Source of the DNA: an uncultured Algibacter sp.
GTDB taxonomy: Bacteria > Bacteroidota > Bacteroidia > Flavobacteriales > Flavobacteriaceae
DNA length: 64,000 nucleotides
Assembly: GCF_947495675.1 (NCBI RefSeq)
Contig: NZ_CANLZX010000019.1
Location: forward strand, 1-64,000
Reading direction: 5' to 3'
Below the pieces are notes generated by a model. That model did not search any database, was not told the origin of the DNA, and saw nothing but the letters and a program-made list of their open reading frames with translations. Position 1 is the first letter of the stretch. The number at the start of each line of letters is the position of its first letter. The translations under genes and the position numbers were made by a program. Of the stretch, positions 44,586 through 53,268 are shown in pieces.

Positions 44586-44647
44586 TCGTGAAGTAAAACC
44601 CTAGTATATTTAAAACTTAAAATATTCAAAAGGCTTGTCATTCACGA
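44586..44647 (+). promoter_or_regulatory. Possible antiterminator pairing
   Basis: TCGTGAA (44586-44592), right after the leader stop, is complementary to TTCACGA (44641-44647), which covers the loop and first two bases of the 3' arm of the attenuator. Pairing would open the terminator when a ribosome stalls on the Trp codons. Seven base pairs only, so this is a prediction. Confidence 0.4.
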
Positions 44648-44660
44648 CAAGCCTTTTTTT
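44628..44660 (+). terminator. trp attenuator (intrinsic terminator)
   Basis: A perfect 12-bp stem (AAAAGGCTTGTC with GACAAGCCTTTT) and a 6-base loop, then more T. It lies between trpL and trpE, 12 bases before the trpE ATG. Confidence 0.9.
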
Positions 44661-44672
44661 ATATAAAACAAA

Positions 44673-46079
44673 ATGAAAAAATTTAGTCTTTATACACATC
44701 ACAAACGTATTTTAACAGATACCATTACACCTGTAACTGTTTATTATAAAATACGCGATAAATATCCTAATAGTATCTTATTAGAAAGTGGCGATTATCA
44801 TAGAAGTCACAAAAACTTCTCATATATATGCTTTAACCCTATTGCTACAATTAAGGTAGAAAACGAAGTGATTACGGAAACCTTTCCTGATGGAAGCACA
44901 ACCTCTTTAGATATTACAGAAGATATTAATGTAGCTGATGAAATTCATAAATTCACAAAGCGCTTTGATACTAAATCTGAAGAAAATTTTAAATTCATTA
45001 ATAATGGTATTTTTGGATATACAGCTTATGATGCTGTAAGATATTTTGAAGATGTAGAAATTAGTAAAAAGGATGATTCTGTAGTCATTCCAGACATGTA
45101 TTATGCAGTTTATCAAAACATAATAGCGATTAATCACTTTAAAAACGAAGCGTATATTTTTGCTCATTGTTTTGAAGACACACCCAACAACATTGATACT
45201 ATTGACAAATTAATTAATGTTCAAAATTTTGCATCATATAAATTCAACTCTAAAGGTAATATTAAATCTAATTTAACTGATGATGAGTTTAGAGAACATG
45301 TTGAAGTAGCAAGAAAGCATTGCCAACGTGGAGATGTATTTCAATTAGTTTTATCTAGACGTTTTTCTCAAGAATTTACGGGCGACGAATTTAATATTTA
45401 TCGTGCTTTAAGAAGTATAAACCCTTCGCCTTACTTATTCTATTTTGATTATGGCGATTTTAAGATATTTGGAAGCTCGCCTGAGGCACAACTTATTGTT
45501 GATGATGGTTTAGCTGAAATTCATCCAATAGCTGGAACTTTTAAAAGAACCGGAGATGAACAAAAAGACGAAATTTTAGCAGAAAAGCTAAAAAAAGATG
45601 ACAAAGAAAATGCCGAACACGTCATGCTTGTTGATTTGGCCCGAAATGATTTAAGCAGGCATGGTAGTGGTGTAAAAGTTGTAACGTATCGTGAAGTTCA
45701 GTTTTTCTCTCACGTTATACATTTAGTAAGTAAAGTTACAGGACAAAAGCACGACAAAACCTCAACTATGCAAGTAGTAGCAGACACGTTTCCTGCTGGT
45801 ACATTAAGTGGCGCACCAAAACATAGAGCCATGCAATTAATTGAGCAATATGAAAAAACAAGCCGTAGTTTTTACGGTGGTGCCATTGGTTTTATGGATT
45901 TTGATGGTAATTTTAATCATGCCATTATGATTCGTACGTTTTTAAGTAAAGATTACAAACTAAATTGGCAAGCAGGTGCTGGATTAGTTTCAAAATCTAA
46001 TCAAGAAAATGAGTTACAGGAAGTTTATAATAAACTAGGAGCATTAACTAAAGCTATTAAATTAGCAGAAGATATTTAA
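44673..46079 (+). CDS. trpE: Anthranilate synthase component I
   Basis: 468 residues. The C-terminal chorismate-binding domain has FGSSPEAQLIVDDG, HPIAGTFKRTGDEQKD and the catalytic HVMLVDLARNDLSRHGSGVK; FPAGTLSGAPKHRAM and IRTFLS follow. The N-terminal LLESGDYHRSHKNFS contains the LLES feedback site. It makes anthranilate from chorismate and ammonia from TrpG. First enzyme gene after the attenuator. Confidence 0.97.
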   Translation: MKKFSLYTHHKRILTDTITPVTVYYKIRDKYPNSILLESGDYHRSHKNFSYICFNPIATIKVENEVITETFPDGSTTSLDITEDINVADEIHKFTKRFDTKSEENFKFINNGIFGYTAYDAVRYFEDVEISKKDDSVVIPDMYYAVYQNIIAINHFKNEAYIFAHCFEDTPNNIDTIDKLINVQNFASYKFNSKGNIKSNLTDDEFREHVEVARKHCQRGDVFQLVLSRRFSQEFTGDEFNIYRALRSINPSPYLFYFDYGDFKIFGSSPEAQLIVDDGLAEIHPIAGTFKRTGDEQKDEILAEKLKKDDKENAEHVMLVDLARNDLSRHGSGVKVVTYREVQFFSHVIHLVSKVTGQKHDKTSTMQVVADTFPAGTLSGAPKHRAMQLIEQYEKTSRSFYGGAIGFMDFDGNFNHAIMIRTFLSKDYKLNWQAGAGLVSKSNQENELQEVYNKLGALTKAIKLAEDI

Positions 46080-46080
46080 C

Positions 46081-46647
46081 ATGAAAAAAGTATTAGTTAT
46101 AGATAATTACGACAGTTTTACATACAATCTTGTACATTATTTAGAAGATTTAAATTGTGATGTAACGGTGGTAAGAAACGACAAATTAGCATTAGAAGAT
46201 ATTAAGCCTTTTGATAAAATTGTATTATCACCAGGACCTGGAATACCTGATGAAGCTGGGTTATTAAAACCTATTATTGAAAGATATGCTTCATCAAAAA
46301 GTATATTAGGTGTTTGTCTTGGGCAACAAGCTATAGGCGAAGTTTTTGGAGGTTCACTTATCAATTTAGACGAAGTTTATCATGGTGTAGCTACCAATGT
46401 TACTATTAGTGTTGATGACGAATATATTTTTAAAGATTTAGATAAAAACATTGAGGTTGGTCGTTACCATTCTTGGGTAGTAAATCCAAATTTACCAGAT
46501 AGTTTGGAAGCTACTTCTTTTGATGCCAACGGACAAGTAATGTCTTTAAGACATAAAATCTATGATGTAAGAGGTGTACAATACCATCCAGAATCTGTTT
46601 TAACACCAGATGGTAAAAAGATATTAGAAAACTGGATTAATAATTAG
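46081..46647 (+). CDS. trpG: Anthranilate synthase component II (glutamine amidotransferase)
   Basis: 188 residues, class I glutamine amidotransferase. The catalytic Cys is in ILGVCLGQQAIGE, with SPGPGIPDEAG before it and His-Glu in VQYHPESVLTPDG. It supplies ammonia to TrpE. Stop and start of trpE and trpG are 1 base apart. A shared use in folate synthesis (PabA) cannot be excluded. Confidence 0.95.
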   Translation: MKKVLVIDNYDSFTYNLVHYLEDLNCDVTVVRNDKLALEDIKPFDKIVLSPGPGIPDEAGLLKPIIERYASSKSILGVCLGQQAIGEVFGGSLINLDEVYHGVATNVTISVDDEYIFKDLDKNIEVGRYHSWVVNPNLPDSLEATSFDANGQVMSLRHKIYDVRGVQYHPESVLTPDGKKILENWINN

Positions 46648-46659
46648 TTATTAGTTAGA

Positions 46660-47652
46660 ATGAAAGATATACTTAATAGATTAATAAATCATGAAACCAT
46701 TTCAAGCGAAGAGGCTAAACAGGTTATCGTAAACATATCTAACGATATGTATAACCCAAGTCAAATAACATGCTTTTTATCGGTTTTCATGATGCGAAGT
46801 ATTACAATAGAAGAATTAAAAGGCTTTAGAGATGCCCTACTTGAACTTTGTGTATCAATAAACCTTGACGAATTCAATGCTATAGATATTGTTGGAACTG
46901 GCGGCGATGGTAAAAACACATTTAATATCTCAACCCTATCTTCTTTTATTACTGCAGGTGCTGGAGTAAACGTTTCCAAACATGGTAATTATGGTGTGTC
47001 ATCAACATCTGGCTCATCAAATGTTATGGAGCATTTAGGTGTAAAGTTTTCAAACAACCAAGATTTTTTAAAACGCTGTTTAGACCAAGCAGGCATATGT
47101 ATTTTACATGCACCATTGTTTCATCCTGCTATGAAAAACGTAGCTCCTATAAGAAGAGAATTAGGAGTTAAAACCTTTTTTAATATGTTAGGCCCATTGG
47201 TTAATCCTTCGTTTCCTAAAAATCATGTACTTGGCGTTTTTAGTCTAGAGGTTTTACGACTTTATAGTTTTTTATTTCAAAACACAGCTAATAATTATAA
47301 CATTGTTTATGCTTTAGATGGTTATGATGAAATATCATTAACAGGAAAAGCAAAAATTATTTCAAATCATACAGAAAAACTTTTTTCACCAGAAGATTTA
47401 GGCGTTTCAAAAATTAAACAAGAAGCTATTTTTGGTGGAAATACCGTAAAAGATGCTGCAACTATTTTTGTTGATATAATTAGTGGGAAAGGAACCGAAG
47501 CCCAAAATAACGTGGTTTGTGCTAATGCAGGATTAGCTATTGCCACTTCAAAACAAATTTCACACCAAGAAGGCTTTGAAATAGCAAAAAAATCTTTGTT
47601 TTCGGGCAAAGCAAAAATGAGCTTAGATAAATTGATTGAGTTAAGTAAATAA
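46660..47652 (+). CDS. trpD: Anthranilate phosphoribosyltransferase
   Basis: 330 residues with the PRPP-binding motif DIVGTGGDGKNTFNIST and the glycine-rich VSKHGNYGVSSTSGSSNV, both standard for TrpD. It joins anthranilate to PRPP. Its stop overlaps the trpC start by 1 base. Confidence 0.96.
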   Translation: MKDILNRLINHETISSEEAKQVIVNISNDMYNPSQITCFLSVFMMRSITIEELKGFRDALLELCVSINLDEFNAIDIVGTGGDGKNTFNISTLSSFITAGAGVNVSKHGNYGVSSTSGSSNVMEHLGVKFSNNQDFLKRCLDQAGICILHAPLFHPAMKNVAPIRRELGVKTFFNMLGPLVNPSFPKNHVLGVFSLEVLRLYSFLFQNTANNYNIVYALDGYDEISLTGKAKIISNHTEKLFSPEDLGVSKIKQEAIFGGNTVKDAATIFVDIISGKGTEAQNNVVCANAGLAIATSKQISHQEGFEIAKKSLFSGKAKMSLDKLIELSK

Positions 47653-48437
47653 TGAATATACTAGACAAAATAACAATAGATAAACGCAAAGAAGTCGCGC
47701 TTCGTAAAAGTTTAATACCTGTTTCGCAACTAGAAAAATCTGTTTTATTTGAAAGACAAACTGTTTCGCTTGCTAACAATTTGCGTAACAGTAAATCAGG
47801 AATTATTGCAGAACACAAACGTCGTTCACCATCAAAATCTGTAATAAACAACAGTTTAAATGTGCAAGACGTAGCAAAAGGATACCAAGATGCAGGTGTT
47901 TGCGGCATGTCTGTTTTAACAGACGGCAAATACTTTGGTGGTTCACTAGATGATTTACTTACCGCAAGAGCTAGTTGTAATCTACCTCTATTAAGAAAGG
48001 AGTTTATTATTGACGAATATCAAATGTTAGAAGCTAAAGCTTACGGTGCAGATGTTATTCTGCTTATTGCAGCTATTCTATCAAGAGATGAAATAAAACA
48101 ATTTTCTGAGTTTGCTAAAAGCTTAAAACTTGATGTGTTATTAGAAGTACATAATGAAGAAGAATTACATAAATCTGTAATGCCAAGTCTAGACATGCTA
48201 GGTGTAAATAATAGGAATTTAAAAACCTTTAATGTTAGTTTAGAAACCAGTAAAAACTTAAGCAAATTAATTCCAAATGATTTTGTAAAAGTATCAGAAA
48301 GCGGCATCAGTAGTATAGAAGCTATAAAAGAATTACAGCCCTTTGGTTATCAAGGTTTTTTAATAGGAGAAAACTTTATGAAAACTGATAACCCAGGAGC
48401 TAGTGCCACTACATTCATTAAAACTTTAGAGCAATGA
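47652..48437 (+). CDS. trpC: Indole-3-glycerol phosphate synthase
   Basis: 261 residues, a TIM barrel with [16 protein letters not shown] (catalytic Glu/Lys strand), [37 protein letters not shown] and VSESGISS, all typical of TrpC. It closes the indole ring from CdRP. The stop overlaps the trpF start by 4 bases (ATGA). Confidence 0.96.
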   Translation: MNILDKITIDKRKEVALRKSLIPVSQLEKSVLFERQTVSLANNLRNSKSGIIAEHKRRSPSKSVINNSLNVQDVAKGYQDAGVCGMSVLTDGKYFGGSLDDLLTARASCNLPLLRKEFIIDEYQMLEAKAYGADVILLIAAILSRDEIKQFSEFAKSLKLDVLLEVHNEEELHKSVMPSLDMLGVNNRNLKTFNVSLETSKNLSKLIPNDFVKVSESGISSIEAIKELQPFGYQGFLIGENFMKTDNPGASATTFIKTLEQ

Positions 48438-50290
48438 GACTAAAAGTTTGCGGCATGAAATACCAAGAAAATATAGAACAAGTTGCAACATTGCAACCAG
48501 ATTATCTTGGTTTTATATTTTATGAAAATTCCGCTCGTAACTTTGATTCTAAAAACATTCCTAAAGTAAATAAATCTATAAAAAAAACTGGAGTTTTTGT
48601 TGATGCATCAATTGATTTTGTGATTGAAAAAATAAACAACCACAACTTACAAGCTGTACAATTACACGGCAAAGAATCACCAGAAAATTGTAACGATTTA
48701 AAACATCGTCATGCTGAACTTGATTCAGCCCCGTATCCTTTAGAAATCATTAAAGTATTTTCAATAAAAGATGAATTTGATTTTAGTGTTTTAAAACCTT
48801 ATGAAAAATCTGCAGATTATTTCCTATTCGACACAAAAGGTAAACTACCTGGTGGTAATGGCTATACCTTTAATTGGAATGTATTAAATAACTACCCTTC
48901 AACGAAACCTTATTTTTTAAGCGGTGGTATAGGAATTAATGAAATTGAAGACATTAAAAGATTTGCAAAAAATAAAGCATCAAAATATTGTTATGCTTTA
49001 GATGTAAATAGCAAATTTGAAATAGAACCTGGTTTAAAAAACATTTCAATTTTAAAAGAATTTAAAAAGAACCTCAGCGAGGTCTTAGAAAATAAAAAAG
49101 AAAAAGCTATGAATTATAATGTAAACGAAAAAGGCTATTATGGCGAATTTGGAGGTGCATTCATTCCAGAAATGCTATATCCAAATGTAGAAGAGTTACG
49201 CCAAAACTATTTAAAAGTAATGGACGAACCAGAATTTAAAAAAGAGTTCGATAAACTTTTAAAAGACTATGTTGGCCGCCCTTCTCCACTCTATTTCGCT
49301 AAACGTCTTTCAGAAAAATATAATACAAAAATATATTTAAAACGTGAGGATTTAAACCATACGGGGGCACACAAAATAAACAATACAATTGGCCAGATTT
49401 TAATGGCACAACGTTTAGGAAAAACTAGAATTATTGCAGAAACTGGTGCAGGACAACATGGCGTTGCTACAGCAACAGTTTGTGCCTTAATGGGTCTTGA
49501 ATGTATTGTCTATATGGGAGAAATTGATATAGCACGTCAAGCACCAAACGTAGCTAGAATGAAAATGCTAGGCGCAAAAGTAGTACCGGCACTATCAGGA
49601 AGTCGCACTTTAAAAGATGCTACCAACGAAGCTATTCGCGATTGGATTAATAATCCTGTAAACACGCATTATATTATTGGTTCTGCAATTGGTCCGCATC
49701 CATACCCAGATATGGTAACAAGATTTCAATCGGTTATTTCAGAAGAAATTAAATGGCAATTAAAAGAGCAAGAAGGCAGAGAAAACCCCGATTATGTAGT
49801 AGCTTGTATTGGTGGCGGTAGTAACGCTGCAGGAACCTATTACCACTATTTGCACGAACCAGATGTTGGTATTGTAGCAGTAGAAGCTGCTGGTTTAGGT
49901 ATAGATTCTGGTGAGAGCGCAGCAACTTCTGTTTTAGGAAAAGAAGGTATTATTCATGGTTGTAAAACCCTATTAATGCAAACTACAGATGGACAAATTA
50001 CCGAACCATATTCTATTTCAGCAGGGCTTGATTACCCTGGCGTAGGCCCAATGCATGCCCATTTATCTAAAACAGGCAGAGCCGAATTTATGTCCATTAC
50101 AGATAGTGATGCTATGGAAGCTGGCTTAGAACTTTCAAAACTAGAAGGCATAATTCCTGCCATTGAAACATCGCATGCATTAGCAATATTTAAGCATAAA
50201 ACATTTAAACCCGATGATGTTGTGGTTATGAGTTTGTCTGGTCGAGGCGATAAAGATTTACAAAACTATATAGAGTATTTTAAAATATAA
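48434..50290 (+). CDS. trpFB: TrpF-TrpB in-frame fusion: phosphoribosylanthranilate isomerase plus tryptophan synthase beta
   Basis: 618 codons open without a stop. TrpF is residues 1 to about 215 (Cys6 in KVCGMKY, Asp133 in [13 protein letters not shown]). A Lys/Glu-rich linker ([10 protein letters not shown]) joins TrpB from Met226 on ([17 protein letters not shown] Lys314 in [23 protein letters not shown]). The ATG at 49109 would give a normal 393-residue TrpB, so separate TrpB may also be made. The TrpF part has about 12 extra residues (91-103) coming from a palindromic repeat. Confidence 0.9.
   Translation: MRLKVCGMKYQENIEQVATLQPDYLGFIFYENSARNFDSKNIPKVNKSIKKTGVFVDASIDFVIEKINNHNLQAVQLHGKESPENCNDLKHRHAELDSAPYPLEIIKVFSIKDEFDFSVLKPYEKSADYFLFDTKGKLPGGNGYTFNWNVLNNYPSTKPYFLSGGIGINEIEDIKRFAKNKASKYCYALDVNSKFEIEPGLKNISILKEFKKNLSEVLENKKEKAMNYNVNEKGYYGEFGGAFIPEMLYPNVEELRQNYLKVMDEPEFKKEFDKLLKDYVGRPSPLYFAKRLSEKYNTKIYLKREDLNHTGAHKINNTIGQILMAQRLGKTRIIAETGAGQHGVATATVCALMGLECIVYMGEIDIARQAPNVARMKMLGAKVVPALSGSRTLKDATNEAIRDWINNPVNTHYIIGSAIGPHPYPDMVTRFQSVISEEIKWQLKEQEGRENPDYVVACIGGGSNAAGTYYHYLHEPDVGIVAVEAAGLGIDSGESAATSVLGKEGIIHGCKTLLMQTTDGQITEPYSISAGLDYPGVGPMHAHLSKTGRAEFMSITDSDAMEAGLELSKLEGIIPAIETSHALAIFKHKTFKPDDVVVMSLSGRGDKDLQNYIEYFKI
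48707..48742 (+). repeat. Short palindromic repeat inside the trpF reading frame
   Basis: The core GCTGAA, CTTGA, TTCAGC (48713-48729) is a 6-bp hairpin within a short sequence that begins CGTCATGCTGAACTTGATTC, resembling a common flavobacterial intergenic repeat. Here it lies in frame and adds about 12 residues ([12 protein letters not shown]) at a surface loop of TrpF between NDLK and LEIIKVFSI. The exact ends are estimated. Confidence 0.7.
49109..49111 (+). other. Internal start codon for separate TrpB
   Basis: ATG at codon 226 of the fused frame, preceded by an A-rich stretch (AATAAAAAAGAAAAAGCT). The sequence after it ([18 protein letters not shown]) is the usual TrpB N-terminus. It gives a second start option for the fusion gene. 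Confidence 0.55.
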
Positions 50291-50295
50291 ATTAT

Positions 50296-50382
50296 GGGCG
50301 TTACCACAAGGGTCGGGCTTTACGCTATATCTTTTTTGCTTTTTATTGCAAAAAAGGATGCCGCTTCAATCCCTAACGCAAA
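50296..50382 (+). repeat. Dispersed structured element, copy 4
   Basis: 87 bp with the same first 26 bases as copy 1 (GGGCGTTACCACAAGGGTCG onward) and end CAATCCCTAACGCAAA. The middle holds a hairpin ATCTTTTTTGC with GCAAAAAAGGAT. It starts 5 bases after the trpB stop and ends 12 bases before the trpA start, so it interrupts the trp operon. Confidence 0.85.
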
Positions 50383-50394
50383 AAACGTTTCACA

Positions 50395-51159
50395 ATGAAC
50401 AGAATAAATAAAAAATTAAAAGAAGACAAAAAATTACTGTCTATATATTTTACAGCTGGGTATCCAAAAATTAACGATACTGTTTCCATCATTCAAAACT
50501 TAGAAAAAAATGGTGTCGACATGATTGAAATTGGCTTGCCATTTAGCGACCCTTTAGCAGATGGTCCAACTATTCAAGATAGCTCAACAAAAGCTTTAAA
50601 AAATGGCATGACAACCGAGGTGCTTTTTAATCAATTGCAAGACATCAGAAAAACTGTGAATATTCCATTAATTATAATGGGCTATTTTAATCCAATGCTT
50701 CAATATGGTGTAGAAGCTTTTTGTAAAAAATGTCAAGAAATAGGTATTGATGGTTTAATAATACCTGATTTACCAGTTGATGTATATCATGAAGAATATC
50801 AAACTATTTTTGAGAAATACGGGTTAATAAATGTGTTTCTCATTACACCACAAACTAGTGATAAACGGATACATTATATTGATTCAATATCAAATGGGTT
50901 TATATACATGGTAAGTAGCGCAAGTACAACAGGTGCACAATCTGGATTTGGTAAAGAACAAACAAGTTATTTTGAGCGCATAGGTAAAATGAATTTAAAA
51001 AACCCTCAAATTATAGGGTTTGGAATTAGCAATAATGAAACCTTTACACAAGCAACTCAATATGCTAAAGGTGCTATTATTGGAAGTGCTTTTGTAAAGC
51101 ATATAACCAACAAGGGAATTAATAGTATTAAAGAGTTTGTTAATTCAATTCTTAATTAA
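50395..51159 (+). CDS. trpA: Tryptophan synthase alpha chain
   Basis: 254 residues, TIM barrel. Marks are LLSIYFTAGYPKINDTVSII, the catalytic Glu in MIEIGLPFSDPLADGPTIQ, DGLIIPDLPVDVY (catalytic Asp), and IIGSAFVKHI. It splits indole-3-glycerol phosphate to indole, which TrpB uses. Last biosynthetic gene of the trp operon, after the repeat element. Confidence 0.96.
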   Translation: MNRINKKLKEDKKLLSIYFTAGYPKINDTVSIIQNLEKNGVDMIEIGLPFSDPLADGPTIQDSSTKALKNGMTTEVLFNQLQDIRKTVNIPLIIMGYFNPMLQYGVEAFCKKCQEIGIDGLIIPDLPVDVYHEEYQTIFEKYGLINVFLITPQTSDKRIHYIDSISNGFIYMVSSASTTGAQSGFGKEQTSYFERIGKMNLKNPQIIGFGISNNETFTQATQYAKGAIIGSAFVKHITNKGINSIKEFVNSILN

Positions 51160-51163
51160 TTAA

Positions 51164-51379
51164 ATGAAATTACTTAACGATTGGAAACTTATAATATTAT
51201 TATGCCTTACTTTAGGTTTAGCTCCTTTTTTTCCAGAACCTCATCTTTGGGGTAAACTAAAATGGATTGCTGGTGGTGCTAACAATATGCAACTTATGGA
51301 TTGGTTTGATGTGATTATGCATGGTTTCCCTTTCTTACTTTTAATACGATTAATAATTATTAAATCAATTAAAAAATAA
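51164..51379 (+). CDS. Small two-helix membrane protein
   Basis: 71 residues with two hydrophobic helices (about 8-22 and 52-67) and PHLWGKLKWIAGGANNMQLM between. It overlaps trmL by 1 base, so they are cotranslated and probably read through from trpA. Role unknown. Confidence 0.6.
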   Translation: MKLLNDWKLIILLCLTLGLAPFFPEPHLWGKLKWIAGGANNMQLMDWFDVIMHGFPFLLLIRLIIIKSIKK

Positions 51380-51828
51380 TGTGCCTTAACATTGTTCTAA
51401 TAGAACCAGAAATCCCTAATAACACAGGAAACATAGGCCGCTTAGCTTTAGCATCTGGATCGCATTTACATTTAGTAAAACCTTTTGGGTTTGAAATTAA
51501 TGACACGCGATTAAAACGTGCAGGACTTGATTATTGGCAACATTTATCAATTACCTATTATGAGAATATTGATGAATTCTTTTCAATAAATAAAAATAAA
51601 AACATGGCTTTTCTTTCCAGTCATGGAACAAAAAACCATTGGGATATTCCTTTTAAAGATAATATGTTTTTAATTTTTGGTAAAGAATCTGTTGGCTTAC
51701 CTAAGCAGCTAATTGAAAAATATAAAGACACCCTTTTTAAAATTCCCCTTTACAGCGAGCATATTAGAAGTTTAAATCTAGCCAATGCTGTAAGTATTAC
51801 TGTTTATGAAGGGCTAAAACATATATAA
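51379..51828 (+). CDS. trmL: tRNA (cytidine/uridine-2'-O-)-methyltransferase TrmL
   Basis: 149 residues, SPOUT knot. The start NIVLIEPEIPNNTGNIGRLA and the knot motifs LIFGKESVGLPKQLIEKY and IRSLNLANAVSITVYE match TrmL. It methylates the ribose at position 34 of leucine tRNAs. It follows the small membrane protein. Confidence 0.92.
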   Translation: MCLNIVLIEPEIPNNTGNIGRLALASGSHLHLVKPFGFEINDTRLKRAGLDYWQHLSITYYENIDEFFSINKNKNMAFLSSHGTKNHWDIPFKDNMFLIFGKESVGLPKQLIEKYKDTLFKIPLYSEHIRSLNLANAVSITVYEGLKHI

Positions 51829-51870
51829 AATTAGTAAATTGCTTTATAATTTTTTTTTAAACTAAAGCTT

Positions 51871-52821
51871 ATGAAATCTATTTCAAGAAGAGCATTTACA
51901 AAAAAATCGGCACTAGCGTTAGGTGCCATTCCTTTTGCGACTTTACCCAGTAATTTTATCGAACTAAATGAAACAGTAGAAAAACTAAATATCAATATAT
52001 TTTCTAAACACCTTCAGTTTTTAGATTTTAAAGAGTTAGGAGCACGTACTGTTGAAATGGGGTTTAATGGTGTAGATTTAACAGTAAGGCCAAAAGGGCA
52101 TGTACTACCAGAAAATGTTTTCAATATTTTACCAAAGGCTATAGAAGACATTAAACTAAGTGGTGCAAAATGCATTATGATGACTACAGCTGTTAATAAT
52201 GTAAATAATCCAATTGATATTAATGTGCTTAAAGCAGCATCAGAGTGTGGTATAAAATATTATAGAACAAATTGGTTTAAGTACTCTAAAAACAAATCAA
52301 TGATTGATAGTTTAAATGACTATCAAACAATTATTAAAGACATAAGTATTTTTAATAAAAAACATGGCTTGATTGGTTGTTATCAAAATCATGCAGGTAC
52401 ATCAGTAGGAGCATCGATCTGGGAAATAAAAAAAATTATTGAATTAGCTAATTTAGATACATTTGGTGCACAATATGATATTAGACATGCAGTTGTAGAA
52501 GGTGGTTTATCTTGGAGCAATGGCTTAAAATTGATTAAAGACAATATTAATAGTATTGTTTTAAAAGACTTTAAATGGGGGCAAGTAAATGGTATTTGGA
52601 AACCTATAAATGTACCTATTGGCGAAGGTATGGTAGATTTTATTAGCTATTTTAAACTTCTAAAAAAATATAAAATTAATGTACCAGTATCTTTGCATTG
52701 CGAATATGACTTAGGAGGTGCAGAGCGTGGAAGCACATCCCCTACTATTAGCAAAAAAGACATTTATAAAGCTATTTCTAAAGATCTAAAAACACTTCAG
52801 CAATTTTGGGAAGAAGCCTAA
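51871..52821 (+). CDS. Tat-exported sugar phosphate isomerase/epimerase-like protein
   Basis: 316 residues. The N-terminus (SRRAFTKKSALALGAIPFA) is a Tat signal with SRRAF. A TIM barrel of the AP-endonuclease-2/xylose isomerase-like family follows: TVEMGFNGVDLTVRPKGHV, QNHAGTSVGASIWEIKK, LKDFKWG and SLHCEYDLGG. The metal ligands look present (Glu, Asp, His, Glu). Substrate not known. It converges with the VF530 gene. Confidence 0.82.
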   Translation: MKSISRRAFTKKSALALGAIPFATLPSNFIELNETVEKLNINIFSKHLQFLDFKELGARTVEMGFNGVDLTVRPKGHVLPENVFNILPKAIEDIKLSGAKCIMMTTAVNNVNNPIDINVLKAASECGIKYYRTNWFKYSKNKSMIDSLNDYQTIIKDISIFNKKHGLIGCYQNHAGTSVGASIWEIKKIIELANLDTFGAQYDIRHAVVEGGLSWSNGLKLIKDNINSIVLKDFKWGQVNGIWKPINVPIGEGMVDFISYFKLLKKYKINVPVSLHCEYDLGGAERGSTSPTISKKDIYKAISKDLKTLQQFWEEA

Positions 52822-52822
52822 A

Positions 52823-53047
52823 TTAGCGTTTGTTTTTTAACATCTTTAAATATAAATTCTCAACTTTTGTTCTAGCCCAAGGTGTACGTCGTAAAAATTT
52901 CAAACTCGATTTTACAGAAGGGTTATCAGTAAAACATTTAATTTTAATAGTATAACCCATATATTCCCAACCATAGTGAGCAACCAAATCATTTATAATT
53001 TGTTCTAGCTTAATGCCATGTAATGGGTTATTAGGCTGAGATTCCAT
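52823..53047 (-). CDS. VF530 (DUF2132) family protein
   Basis: 74 residues with the VF530 pattern: [33 protein letters not shown] and [20 protein letters not shown]. The family has a small helical fold linked to DNA binding. Its start overlaps the previous gene's stop by 1 base. Role unknown. Confidence 0.88.
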   Translation of the reverse strand: MESQPNNPLHGIKLEQIINDLVAHYGWEYMGYTIKIKCFTDNPSVKSSLKFLRRTPWARTKVENLYLKMLKNKR

Positions 53048-53262
53048 TATAAATTATTTACCAGTTTTTTAATTTTTACTGCTTTCTCAAAATGATCTAG
53101 TTTATGAGTTTTAATCCACCAAGTAGCTGCCTCCATAAGTAAATCTGGGTTATCATTTTTATTCTTAAAAAATGCATAAAAAGACACCCCTACATGTTCA
53201 CCTTTAGTAGCAATTTTTTTATCACAAACTTCAATGATTTTATCTTTTAGAATCTTTTGCAT
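53047..53262 (-). CDS. DUF6500-like small protein
   Basis: 71 residues: [60 protein letters not shown] believe this is DUF6500, though that rests on memory. No catalytic motif is visible. It sits between the helicase and VF530 genes, probably one transcript. Confidence 0.65.
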   Translation of the reverse strand: MQKILKDKIIEVCDKKIATKGEHVGVSFYAFFKNKNDNPDLLMEAATWWIKTHKLDHFEKAVKIKKLVNNL

Positions 53263-53268
53263 AATATA

